Source: JAGQYP01 sp041392305 (lineage in GTDB: Bacteria; Bacteroidota; Bacteroidia; Flavobacteriales_D; Crocinitomicaceae). From it: 64,000 nucleotides of DNA. Position numbers and translations under genes: made by a program. Positions 43,812 to 51,989 of this stretch are shown in pieces. The notes under the pieces are model-generated. The model did not search any database, was not told the DNA's origin, and was given only the letters and a program-made list of their open reading frames with translations. Position 1 is the first letter of the stretch. The number at the start of each line of letters is the position of its first letter. The stretch is taken from NCBI GenBank assembly GCA_041392305.1, contig JAWKMJ010000002.1, positions 124,001-188,000 of the forward strand, in the 5' to 3' direction.

Positions 43812-44633
43812 CTAACCGTATTTTACAAAAGCGAGAATGATTGCTCCAATTCCAGCAGCAATGCAGTAATAAGAAAAGTATCTAAGCTTTGATTTTCGAA
43901 CCAAACGAATCATCCAGGTACAAGCGAAATATCCTGAAACAAAGGCCGCAATAAATCCTGCAATCAGACCTATTCCTTCAGTACCAGAGATACTCGTTGA
44001 TCCGGAATTGAGATCTAATATTTTCTTTGCCATAGCTCCTAAAATTACAGGTAGAGCCATTAAGAATGAAAATCGAGCAGCTTTCTTTTTATTTATTCCA
44101 AGTAAAAGTGAAGCAGCAATTGTTGAACCTGAACGAGAGACTCCGGGAATAATTGCAACAGCTTGAGCTAAACCAATCACAAAAGATTTCCAATAGTTGA
44201 TGATTCCTTTTTTTACCCGAACTACATCGGAAACAAAAAGTACGAATGCAGTAAAAAACAAGCTGATGCCTACAAGCATCAATTGGGCAAAAGAGTTAGC
44301 CGGATTGGTCATGAAATTGTCGATTAAATCCTCCAAAGTAAAACCAACTGCAGCAGCTGGAATCATTGAAATGAGGATAAATAGGCTAAAATTGTAGGAG
44401 TCATTCCATTTAAAAGTAATGAGATCAAGGAATATATTTGCCAGATCCTTGCGGTAAACCATAATGGTGGAAAGTGCGGTTGCTGCGTGAACTGTGATAA
44501 TAAATAACACACTCCCTTCTGTATCCTGATTTAAAAGATGCTGACCCAAGAGCAAATGACCAGAAGAACTTACAGGCAAAAATTCGGATAATCCTTGAAC
44601 TATACCAAGGATTATGGCTTCTATAATCTCCAT
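43812..44633 (-). CDS. uppP: Undecaprenyl-diphosphate phosphatase UppP (BacA)
   Basis: 273 residues, an integral membrane protein with about eight helices. Both family motifs are present: GLSEFLPVSSSGHLLLGQ near the N-terminus and GVSRSGSTIAASLLLG in the second half, which carry the catalytic Glu, Ser and Arg. It dephosphorylates undecaprenyl diphosphate to recycle the lipid carrier for peptidoglycan and O-antigen. The ATG shares a base with the DUF3098 stop (TAATG). Confidence 0.96.
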   Translation of the reverse strand: MEIIEAIILGIVQGLSEFLPVSSSGHLLLGQHLLNQDTEGSVLFIITVHAATALSTIMVYRKDLANIFLDLITFKWNDSYNFSLFILISMIPAAAVGFTLEDLIDNFMTNPANSFAQLMLVGISLFFTAFVLFVSDVVRVKKGIINYWKSFVIGLAQAVAIIPGVSRSGSTIAASLLLGINKKKAARFSFLMALPVILGAMAKKILDLNSGSTSISGTEGIGLIAGFIAAFVSGYFACTWMIRLVRKSKLRYFSYYCIAAGIGAIILAFVKYG

Positions 44634-44926
44634 TAGATTTCTGTAGCTTCGTCTTCTTTCTTTTCAGAAGGGGTAACTACATTTTTCTTTCCCCCTTTTT
44701 TTCCTTTCATAATCGCGTAGATTACCACAGCATAACCAGCTATAACTAAGAATGGAGCCAATGTGATTCTAACATGCGAATATAATGCATCAGCGTTAAA
44801 TTCGTTTGGATCTTCAGCAGCCCCACCAATCATCAATAAAAAACCTAGAATGGTAATTCCAATTCCTATGAAAAGAAACTTATAGTTCTCTTTATCGAAA
44901 GCAAATGCCGTATTCTTAGTTGACAT
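44633..44926 (-). CDS. DUF3098 family membrane protein
   Basis: 97 residues with two membrane helices (FLFIGIGITILGFLLMIGG and ITLAPFLVIAGYAVVIYAIM) and a Lys/Glu-rich tail. The FGAEDPNEF-like loop (GGAAEDPNEFNADALY) and the position between ftsX and uppP identify DUF3098, a family of unknown function conserved at this place across Bacteroidota. A role linked to FtsX or lipid-carrier recycling is inferred from synteny only. Confidence 0.88.
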   Translation of the reverse strand: MSTKNTAFAFDKENYKFLFIGIGITILGFLLMIGGAAEDPNEFNADALYSHVRITLAPFLVIAGYAVVIYAIMKGKKGGKKNVVTPSEKKEDEATEI

Positions 44927-44937
44927 ATAGTTTTGTT

Positions 44938-45822
44938 TTAATATAAATCTTCCAATTTCAATCTTAGGAATTTCCTAAGCGCAAACCAAGTAGCTACAAC
45001 AGAGATCAAAATTCCGGTCAGAGTGATCCCGATGTAAATCTTGAGGAACAAATATACGTTTAATAATTTTGAAATATCTAGTAAATAAACTTGAATCAAG
45101 TATAAAAGTCCGACTAGCAAGGCCATTCCAATAACTGATGCGATTAGTCCCTGGAGTATAGATTGCACAATCATCGGACGGTTGATGAAGGTATTTGTGG
45201 CACCAACAAGTTGCATGGTTTTAATGAGGAAGCGTTTGCTGTACAAAGCTAAGCGAATGGTATTATTGATCATGGCAATCGAAATCACCAACAGCAGAAT
45301 GGCAATAAAAAGAACGAAATAAGTAGTTTTAAAAAGCTTGTCATTTGTATTTTCCAATCCCTCTTCGGAATAGTTCACATCTGTTATTTGAGTCGGATAT
45401 TTGGCTAGCATCTGTTTTTCAATGCTTCGAATCGAATCCAGATTGAAATAACTTTCATTAATTGTCACTTTAATTGAAGGTTCAATAGGAATTTCTCCTT
45501 CAATTACGTCCAATGGATTTTCTCCAAATTCATTTTTTATCTCGGCCCAAGCCTCTTCACTTGATACATATTCTGCCTTAATCGAAAACCCCATTTGATT
45601 CACTTCTGCTTCAATTACTTTGAGGTCTGCCTCAGGAATTTCTTCATTGAAAAAAAGATCAATCTGGTAATTTTCTTTTACTTGTTTTTGTAGTTTACGA
45701 ATCACCAGACCCGACATGGCCACAATTCCAAGCATGAACAAAACCAAGGAGATTCCAACAATGGTGGAAACATAAGCAGTCTGTGCTCTTCGTCTGGTAT
45801 ATTTGTCTAATCCTTCCTGCAT
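44938..45822 (-). CDS. ftsX: Cell division protein FtsX (ABC permease)
   Basis: 294 residues. One N-terminal helix (VSTIVGISLVLFMLGIVAMSG), a periplasmic domain of about 130 residues, then three C-terminal helices (VLFIAILLLVISIAMI, GLIASVIGMALLVGLLYLI, FLKIYIGITLTGILISVVATW in parts), the FtsX plan. LYSKRFLIKTMQLVGATNTFI is the MacB/FtsX coupling region. With FtsE it controls murein hydrolases during division; ftsE is not in the window. It is the first gene of the ftsX-DUF3098-uppP-truB run. Confidence 0.93.
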   Translation of the reverse strand: MQEGLDKYTRRRAQTAYVSTIVGISLVLFMLGIVAMSGLVIRKLQKQVKENYQIDLFFNEEIPEADLKVIEAEVNQMGFSIKAEYVSSEEAWAEIKNEFGENPLDVIEGEIPIEPSIKVTINESYFNLDSIRSIEKQMLAKYPTQITDVNYSEEGLENTNDKLFKTTYFVLFIAILLLVISIAMINNTIRLALYSKRFLIKTMQLVGATNTFINRPMIVQSILQGLIASVIGMALLVGLLYLIQVYLLDISKLLNVYLFLKIYIGITLTGILISVVATWFALRKFLRLKLEDLY

Positions 45823-45875
45823 GGAGATGCGAATTTAGAGTTTTATATGATTTGTTAAATCCAAATTATGTTAAT

Positions 45876-46781
45876 CTATTTCTGTTGTTGGAATTGATCC
45901 GATTTATCCTGATCACTTGGGTTGGTAAATACTGGAGGACAGGCATTTGGATCTTTTTTCCAAAGAATCGCCAATTTTACTCCAACCGCAAAAGGCATGT
46001 ACCAAGAAGACCACCATTGGATTACTGGTTTCCCTTTATTCCATTCATAAGCTGTAAACAAGGGAATTTCAACCCAAGGCTCAAGGAACCATCCTTCTTT
46101 TAATTTGATTCCAAAGCCTAAACGATAGTGCAAACCAGTAATTAGTTTTCCCTGAAATTTTTCATTGTCTCCAATATGATCTCCACGGTATTGGTCATTG
46201 TGTTTGTATCCATAAATCTGATAGTCCACATTCCATCCAAAGGAATTATCAATAAAATTCCATTTACTAATTTGAATCACATTATGAATATTGATTCGAG
46301 CAAAAGCATAGCCATTGTCCCATTTTCCTGTACCATCCAAAGTCCCAACTTCCTGTCCGCTTGAGGTAGTTGTGGAACCCTTCAAATCTTCAGCTCCGGC
46401 ATAATGTTTCAAACCTAAAGCCCAGTCCCAGTAGTGCACCACGGGGTTTCTCTTTTTGAAAATATGTAATAAACCAATATCAAAATAATACCCCAATCTC
46501 CCTCTTGGATCGTGTTTGAAAGTAGTTGTGGTATCTACTCCTGCAGATCGTGAAAATTCATCTGGGTTGAGGTCGGTAAAAGTATAAGTAGCTCCAAGGG
46601 AAAAGTGCAGTCCCCATGGTTTGCAAGTTGACTGAGAAACCGAGTAAATCGGATCTACCATTCTTTTAGAAAAGTGTTCGTTCCGTTTGTTTTTGTATTT
46701 GTATTTCCCTCTTTTTTGCGCCTGAGCACCCAAAGTAAAGCTAAATACAAGAAGGAGCAGTATCCATTTCTTCATGTTCAT
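45876..46781 (-). CDS. Outer-membrane protein, 301 aa
   Basis: A signal peptide (KKWILLLLVFSFTLGAQAQ) precedes a basic stretch (KRGKYKYKNKRNEHFSKR) and then barrel-like strands: WGLHFSLGATYTFTDLN, LGYYFDIGLLHIFKK, WDWALGLKHYAGAED, GLHYRLGFGIKLKEGWFLE, FAVGVKLAILWKK. The C-terminal 25 residues are polar and Gln/Asp-rich. The function is unknown. Two in-frame ATGs (46781 and 46775) are both possible starts. A degraded IS lies 160 bp upstream. Confidence 0.72.
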   Translation of the reverse strand: MNMKKWILLLLVFSFTLGAQAQKRGKYKYKNKRNEHFSKRMVDPIYSVSQSTCKPWGLHFSLGATYTFTDLNPDEFSRSAGVDTTTTFKHDPRGRLGYYFDIGLLHIFKKRNPVVHYWDWALGLKHYAGAEDLKGSTTTSSGQEVGTLDGTGKWDNGYAFARINIHNVIQISKWNFIDNSFGWNVDYQIYGYKHNDQYRGDHIGDNEKFQGKLITGLHYRLGFGIKLKEGWFLEPWVEIPLFTAYEWNKGKPVIQWWSSWYMPFAVGVKLAILWKKDPNACPPVFTNPSDQDKSDQFQQQK

Positions 46782-46944
46782 AGACTTGTGATTTACGAAA
46801 ATAACAATAATCCGATGATGTCCGATTTAGGATGAATTTTGTAATGAACAATTCGGTTTCGATAAGTATAACGAAATACGAAGTACGAAATTTGGAGGTA
46901 AAGGGAGCGGTTACCGGTGACCAGTTAACAGTTTAGAATGTCAT

Positions 46945-46964
46945 GTCCTGAAAAAAGGAGACAC
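46945..46964 (+). repeat. IS left terminal inverted repeat
   Basis: GTCCTGAAAAAAGGAGACAC, preceded by T so that the element begins TGTCC, the usual IS3 TG end. Pairs with 48189-48209. Confidence 0.85.
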
Positions 46965-46980
46965 AAATTAATACTTATAA

Positions 46981-47935
46981 CTATGCTGCACTCAAGTAGA
47001 CCTCTTGAGGAGTTTTCAGATTAATACTCCAATGTGGTCTTTTTTGGTTATATACTCTTATGGCTTGACTTACAGCTTTCTTTGCTTGATTTAGGTTTTT
47101 AAAGTTAGCATTTAAATTAAATTCTGATTTCAATATTCCATTCATTCTTTCTGCAATGGCATTTTCATAACAGTTTCCATTGTCGGTCATACTAATTTTC
47201 ACTCCTTTACTTTTTAGTTTATCTGTGTAAGCATATGAGCAATACTGACTTCCTCGATCAGAATGATGGATCTCAGGAGTCGCTAATTGTAAAGCGTTAT
47301 TTAATGCTTTCAGAGTTCCAGTAAGTTCTAATGTATTGTTCACATTAAAACCAACGATTTTACGACTGTAAACATCTGTTATTAAGAAAAGAAAACAAAA
47401 ACTATCTCCCATTCTTAGGTAAGTAATATCCGCTTACCCATAACTGATTCACTCTTGTTATTTCTTTTCCTTTTATCAAGTTAGAGTGCTTTTTGAAAGG
47501 ATGATTACTATTAGTTGTCACAGCATACTTTCTCTTTCTTTTCTAAGTAAATCATGATCTTTCAACAGTCTAAACAATCGATCTCTCCCTAAAAATGTAT
47601 GTCCTGATTTTAACAGAACTCTCCTTAGAAGTTCATAAATTTTACGTCCACCAATATTGGGCATTATTTGTTTGATTTCAATAACCTTAACCAATACCTT
47701 TTTGATCCACTTCTTTTCTTTTCTGTTCCGAACTTTCTCTTTATAAAAAGACCTATTATACTTTAAAAGCTTACAACTTCTGCTTACAGCATAGCCTTTT
47801 ACTTTGTTTTCGCGATTGTCTTTCTTCTACTTTTTTAATCTCCTCTAAATCAACTCAAAAATCTTCTGCGATTACTTCTGCCATACTGCCTTAGTAACGG
47901 CTACTAAAGTTTGATGTGCTAGAGCTTTTTAAGTC
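46981..47935 (-). pseudogene. IS3-family transposase OrfB, multiply frameshifted
   Basis: The 3' part (46981-47412) is intact as 143 codons: ITDVYSRKIVGFNV with the Asp, EIHHSDRGSQYCS with the second Asp, and NCYENAIAERMNGILKSEF with the Glu, the DDE catalytic set. Upstream, stretches such as GYAVSRSCKLLKYNR, IGGRKIYELL, LFRLLKDHDLL and TNSNHPFKKH are found in changing frames; one shift is at WVSGD near 47432 and others lie in the 47540s and above 47800. The protein cannot be made whole. Confidence 0.85.
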
Positions 47936-47959
47936 TTTCAACTTCTTTTTCAAGCTCTT

Positions 47960-48172
47960 TTATTCTGTTCTTTCGTTTGGCTTTTCCACTCTTACTATTC
48001 TATTTTGGGAACTCTGGGATCCATACTTATTAATCCAGTTGCAAATCGTACTTCCTCCTTTGATACCATATTTTAAACTCAGTTCTTTCCTGGTAAGATA
48101 GCTCTCTTCATACTCTTTTACAACTTGAAGCTTAAAACTTTCACTATACCTTAAGATTACTTTTTTATTCAT
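47960..48172 (-). pseudogene. IS3-family OrfA, truncated by frameshift
   Basis: 70 codons from ATG 48172: KVILRYSESFKLQVVKEYEE and LTRKELSLKYGIKGGSTICN form the helix-turn-helix that binds the IS ends. It stops after EKPNERTE, but a shifted frame directly downstream reads RIKELEKEVERLK, the expected leucine-zipper continuation, so one or more bases have been lost or gained near 47970. Confidence 0.8.
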
Positions 48173-48188
48173 AAACACTCTTTTTAAA

Positions 48189-48209
48189 GTGTCTACTTTT
48201 TTTCAGGAC
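48189..48209 (-). repeat. IS right terminal inverted repeat
   Basis: The complement of this stretch is GTCCTGAAAAAAAGTAGACAC when the first 20 positions are read from 48209 down; it pairs with the left end with one extra A and one mismatch. Confidence 0.85.
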
Positions 48210-48222
48210 GATACAGAATTCT

Positions 48223-48270
48223 ATCCTACTATCATAAGGTCATAAAATCCTATTATCATAACGTCATAAA
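48223..48270 (+). repeat. Tandem duplication of a 24-bp unit with TCATAA pairs
   Basis: 48223-48246 and 48247-48270 are adjacent copies differing at two positions. Each contains TCATAAGG/CGTCATAA, so TCATAA occurs at 48232, 48240, 48256 and 48264 (spacing 8, 16, 8). It lies 40 bp before the DUF2891 gene and could be a binding site array or simple slippage. Confidence 0.75.
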
Positions 48271-48310
48271 TCAATAACCCCACAATTACTATCTTTAAAA
48301 CAAAAAACAC

Positions 48311-49405
48311 ATGAAATTTCTTGCAATCTTATTTTTTCTGCCTCTTTCGATTTTTGGTCAAGCCTATACAGCTGGTGATGAAACATTAAAACGCATGAAC
48401 GAAATGCCGATTATTTATGAAGAAATGGAAAAGCTGGCGAGTTTGCCTTTGGAATGTGTTGGAAAGGAGTATCCAAATAAGTTGAATCAGGTTTTGGGGG
48501 AAGCTTCGGATTTGAAGTCGCCTAAGGAGTTGCATCCTATCTTTTATGGTTGTTTTGATTGGCATTCGGCTTGCCATGGTTATTGGTTGTTGGCCAAAGG
48601 GATGAATGCCTTTCCCAAATCGAAATTGGAAAAAGAAGTAGTGGCATTATTGAATGCAAATTTGACCGCAGACAATGTGATGAAGGAATTGGAGTATTTC
48701 AAACCTAAATTAAATCAGTCTTTTGAAAGAACCTATGGTTGGGCTTGGTTACTGAAACTGCATGCAGAACTATCCAACTCCAAACTGAATAAAAAGCACA
48801 AATGGACAGAAAAATTGCAGCCTTTAACGGATCATATTGTGAAAGGCTATCTTGAATTTTTACCTAAGTTGGTTTATCCCATTCGAGTGGGGGAACATAC
48901 GAATACAGCTTTTGGTTTGACCCTTGCATACGAATACGCAACTACCGTGAAAGATCAGGAATTGAAAGAAATGATTGAAAAAAGAGCCCGGGAATTTTAC
49001 TTGAAAGACATTAATTGTCCAATTTCCTACGAACCATCAGGATTTGATTTCATTTCTCCTTGTTTGCAGGAAGCTCATCTGATGTCCAAAATTCTAACTC
49101 CAGCTGAATTTGAAAAATGGATGCAGCAGTTCATGCCTTTTATTTTTCAGGAAGATTTTACATTGGAACCTGGAAAAGTTTTGGATCGAACAGACGGAAA
49201 ATTAGTGCATTTGGATGGATTAAATTTCTCTAGAGCCTGGTGTTTGTACGGAATAGCCAAAAAAGTAAGTAAAAACAAGGAGCAAATTCAAAAAGTTGCG
49301 GATCAACACATCGAAGCCTCGAAAGAATATGTAGTGGGGTCTGACTATATGGGAAGTCATTGGTTGGCCAGTTTTATGGTGTATGCGGTTTTTAGTTCCA
49401 AGTAG
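48311..49405 (+). CDS. DUF2891 family protein, secreted
   Basis: 364 residues with a signal peptide (LAILFFLPLSIFGQ) and an all-helical body. HPIFYGCFDWHSACHGYWLL, GWAWLLKLHAEL, GEHTNTAFGLTLAYEYA, GFDFISPCLQEAHLM and HLDGLNFSRAWCLYGIAK, with SHWLASFMVYAV at the end, match the DUF2891 family, an (alpha/alpha)6-barrel-like group of unknown function. Conserved His, Trp and Asp suggest a carbohydrate-related enzyme, but this is not proved. It is a single gene between the IS relic and a convergent kinase gene. Confidence 0.85.
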   Translation: MKFLAILFFLPLSIFGQAYTAGDETLKRMNEMPIIYEEMEKLASLPLECVGKEYPNKLNQVLGEASDLKSPKELHPIFYGCFDWHSACHGYWLLAKGMNAFPKSKLEKEVVALLNANLTADNVMKELEYFKPKLNQSFERTYGWAWLLKLHAELSNSKLNKKHKWTEKLQPLTDHIVKGYLEFLPKLVYPIRVGEHTNTAFGLTLAYEYATTVKDQELKEMIEKRAREFYLKDINCPISYEPSGFDFISPCLQEAHLMSKILTPAEFEKWMQQFMPFIFQEDFTLEPGKVLDRTDGKLVHLDGLNFSRAWCLYGIAKKVSKNKEQIQKVADQHIEASKEYVVGSDYMGSHWLASFMVYAVFSSK

Positions 49406-49457
49406 ACAGTAGTCAGTTCCAAGAAAAAAATATTTTTAAAAACGTGGAACGTGGAAC

Positions 49458-50645
49458 TTAGAACTTAAAATGGTACTCCGTTCCAGAGGAGGTTAGTTTT
49501 CTTTCGAAGGTGCCTTGAATTTGTTCTGTCAACAAGCCTATTAGTTCTAATCCGAATGAGTTTGTTTCGCTCCCTTTTTTCCATTTTCCTGAATCCTTGT
49601 AGAAGAGGCTTGTATGCCCCTCATTTTTCATAAATTCTATTTCGATTGAACCCCTTTGTTCTTCTCCAAAAGCATGTTTTAATGAATTGGAGATAAGTTC
49701 ATTCAAAATAAGGGCGAATGAAACGATAAAATCATTGTTGATCTCTTCAACATTAGATTTAATTTTCAGATTTATACGACTTTCAACCGCGTTGGATTGG
49801 ATTAGACTATTAGTCAGAGATTCAATATAATCCTGGACATTGAATTTAGAAATGTTCTTGGATTGATAAATTTTTTGATGTAGAATAGCCATGGATTGTA
49901 TGCGGTCTATAGTCGTGTCAAATAAATTTTTTGCTTTGACGTCAGTAAGGTCATGTGATCTTAATCTTAGTAGGCTAATAATGATCTGTAGATTATTTTT
50001 TACACGATGATGAATTTCTCGCATCATCAATTGAATTTCTTCGTTTTGGATGGACACCGTGTTTCTTGCTTTCTTATATTTTGAATCTGCCACATTCAAT
50101 GATTGTTCACCAAGCCATGTGATAAAATAGAGCTCCGTCAATATAAATATCAAAGTGCCAATAATTGTAGCAGTTCTTAAGTATTCAGCCTTTGGTAAAT
50201 TAGGAAAGGAATATGCAAGCAAGTTGCTTTCAGTAAGTCCGATTAATACACTTGCAATCATCACAGGGATTAGAGAATAATAAATTTCTTTCCTAGAAAA
50301 ACAAATGATGTTAGCCACAATTACATTCAAACTTGCCAGATGAAATGCATATTCCTTTCCTAAAAATATAGAAGGAATTCCGCCACCTAGCATTACCAAA
50401 GAAAAGCTATAAACACGAGCTAAAGTGAATTTTTCATAAGTATGTAGTATAAGTCCAATGACAACACCAATTGGGCCAATGAACATCCACATTCCCAAAA
50501 AAGGATCGGCTATTGAAAAAAATATGGCTTGGAGCAACATAAAAATTCCTCCAAAAAAACTAATCTGATTGAAAAAAATATGGATTTTCTTCTCGTGTGT
50601 GGTCAGGCCATCATGAACACCTAAATATGAAATTTTCTTTATCAC
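49458..50645 (-). CDS. Membrane sensor histidine kinase (HisKA_2 type)
   Basis: 395 residues. The first 180 residues hold about six membrane helices (for example FGGIFMLLQAIFFSIADPFL and AEYLRTATIIGTLIFILTEL) with no periplasmic sensor domain. Then a short coiled segment leads to the phosphoacceptor MREIHHRVKNNLQIIISLLR and an ATPase domain with SFALILNELISNSLKHAFG (N box) and SFGLELIGLLTEQIQG. The HRxKNN signature is HisKA_2. No response regulator is adjacent. Kynureninase lies 16 bp upstream on the same strand and may share its transcript. Confidence 0.88.
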   Translation of the reverse strand: MIKKISYLGVHDGLTTHEKKIHIFFNQISFFGGIFMLLQAIFFSIADPFLGMWMFIGPIGVVIGLILHTYEKFTLARVYSFSLVMLGGGIPSIFLGKEYAFHLASLNVIVANIICFSRKEIYYSLIPVMIASVLIGLTESNLLAYSFPNLPKAEYLRTATIIGTLIFILTELYFITWLGEQSLNVADSKYKKARNTVSIQNEEIQLMMREIHHRVKNNLQIIISLLRLRSHDLTDVKAKNLFDTTIDRIQSMAILHQKIYQSKNISKFNVQDYIESLTNSLIQSNAVESRINLKIKSNVEEINNDFIVSFALILNELISNSLKHAFGEEQRGSIEIEFMKNEGHTSLFYKDSGKWKKGSETNSFGLELIGLLTEQIQGTFERKLTSSGTEYHFKF

Positions 50646-50661
50646 AAAAGCCTAAAATACA

Positions 50662-51939
50662 TCATTCCAATCCCTTTTCCAAAGCCTGTCCAAAACGATA
50701 TACATCTTCGTAAGAATTGTACAACGGAGCAGGAGCAATGCGAATTACATTGGGTTCTCTCCAATCTGCTACCACACCTTCTTTCGAAATATTATCAAAG
50801 AGTTGTTTCCCTTGTCCGTGAGCCAAAATGGACAATTGAGCTCCTCTTTGGTTTTTGTCTTTTGGGGTAATAATTTCAAAATTGGCTTTGTCGTTTCTTT
50901 CAGAAATATCGTTGATAATGAATTCCAAATAAGCAGTTAGATCGTCTCTTTTTGCGCATAGATTGTCCATACCTGCTTCATCAAAAATATCCAGTGAAGC
51001 CAAATGAGCCGCCATTCCTAAAACGGGAGCATTACTCAATTGCCAACCTTCCGCTCCTTTCATCGGAACAAATCCAGGTTTCATTTGGAATCTAGTTTCT
51101 TTATCGTATCCCCACCATCCTGCAAAACGAGGCAATTCTGGTTCGAATTCATGATTTTCATGAACAAACATTCCAGACACTCCGCCTGGGGATGAATTCA
51201 AATATTTGTAAGAACACCAAGCAGCAAAATCTACTTTCCAATCGTGTAACTGTAATTTGATGTTTCCAGCTGCGTGAGCTAAATCGAAACCTACGATTGC
51301 TCCAACTTTGTGTCCGGCAGCCGTGATTTTTTCCATGTCGAAAAGCTGTCCTGTGTAGTAATTGACTCCACCGATCATGATGGTAGCTAAAGAATCCGCA
51401 TTGTCTTCGATTGCTTTTAGAATGTCTTCTTCTCGAATTAGATGTTCTCCGTCTCTTGGTCCAACTTCAATAATAGCCTCTTCCGGAGTAAATCCATGAA
51501 ATTTAACTTGAGATTCCAAAGCATATTGATCTGAAGGGAAGGCTTTTTTCTCGCACAGAATCTTAAATCTTTGCTTCGTTGGTCGGTAAAAAGAAACCAA
51601 TAACAAATGAAGATTTGTGGTTAAGGAATGCGTAATAACCACTTCTGAATTTTTGGCACCTACAACTTTTGCCGCTTTCTCAGTAAGAAATTCATGGTAG
51701 GCGAACCAAGGTCTTTCAGCATCAAAGTGACCTTCAACACCCCATTTTGCCCAATCGTTCAATTCTCTGTTGATATATTCTCGCGTTCGTTTTGGCATCA
51801 ATCCAAGAGAATTTCCGGTGAAATAAATCACTTCATTTTCGGTAAAAGTTGGGAATTCAAACTCATCTCGAAATTTTCTTAAAGGATCTTGTGCATCTTT
51901 TTGGCGAGCGTATTCAAGGGAATTGTTGTAGTTACTCAT
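50662..51939 (-). CDS. kynU: Kynureninase
   Basis: 425 residues. A PLP enzyme of fold type I that cleaves kynurenine or 3-hydroxykynurenine to anthranilate or 3-hydroxyanthranilate plus alanine. Supporting motifs are YFTGNSLGLMPKRTREYI, SLTTNLHLLLVSFY, GFDLAHAAGNIKLQLHDW with the PLP-binding Asp, and WCSYKYLNSSPGGVSGMFVH with the Schiff-base Lys. With nadC in this window it suggests NAD synthesis from tryptophan. It is divergent from hemL, with 50 bp between starts holding a -7 box for each direction. Confidence 0.96.
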   Translation of the reverse strand: MSNYNNSLEYARQKDAQDPLRKFRDEFEFPTFTENEVIYFTGNSLGLMPKRTREYINRELNDWAKWGVEGHFDAERPWFAYHEFLTEKAAKVVGAKNSEVVITHSLTTNLHLLLVSFYRPTKQRFKILCEKKAFPSDQYALESQVKFHGFTPEEAIIEVGPRDGEHLIREEDILKAIEDNADSLATIMIGGVNYYTGQLFDMEKITAAGHKVGAIVGFDLAHAAGNIKLQLHDWKVDFAAWCSYKYLNSSPGGVSGMFVHENHEFEPELPRFAGWWGYDKETRFQMKPGFVPMKGAEGWQLSNAPVLGMAAHLASLDIFDEAGMDNLCAKRDDLTAYLEFIINDISERNDKANFEIITPKDKNQRGAQLSILAHGQGKQLFDNISKEGVVADWREPNVIRIAPAPLYNSYEDVYRFGQALEKGLE

Positions 51940-51949
51940 TGGTTATTGT

Positions 51950-51957
51950 TATTTTTG
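51950..51957 (+). promoter_or_regulatory. Putative -7 box (TATTTTTG) for hemL
   Basis: Exact TAnnTTTG with a TTG (51926-51928) 21 bp upstream. The hemL ATG at 51990 lies 32 nt downstream. The -33 element would lie inside the start of kynU. Confidence 0.5.
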
Positions 51958-51960
51958 CAG

Positions 51961-51968
51961 CAAATATA
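51961..51968 (-). promoter_or_regulatory. Putative -7 box (TATATTTG) for kynU
   Basis: Exact TAnnTTTG on the minus strand, 21 nt before the kynU ATG. It is only 3 bp from the hemL -7 box on the other strand, so the two polymerases would compete. Confidence 0.5.
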
Positions 51969-51989
51969 CAGAATCTAAATTTAGAGAAA

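Larger units (their letters stand above)
46945..48209 (-). mobile_element. Degenerate IS3-family insertion sequence, about 1.27 kb
   Basis: The element is bounded by imperfect terminal inverted repeats (GTCCTGAAAAAAGGAGACAC on the left and the complement of GTCCTGAAAAAAAGTAGACAC on the right). Inside are an OrfA piece with helix-turn-helix and an OrfB with the DDE integrase core, both on the minus strand and broken by several frameshifts and stops. The right end reads CAGGACG where IS3 elements normally end in CA, and no target-site duplication is obvious. It is therefore an inactive relic, not a working transposon. Confidence 0.88.

Noticed and set aside
45783..46103. 106-codon plus-strand frame over the ftsX and outer-membrane protein starts
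   Set aside because: It lies antisense to two well-supported genes; Trp/Phe/Arg-rich composition is that of an antisense shadow.
46935..48220. Target-site duplication of the IS element
   Set aside because: The bases flanking the two ends (TCA before, ATAC after) show no shared 3-4 bp, so no duplication can be claimed.
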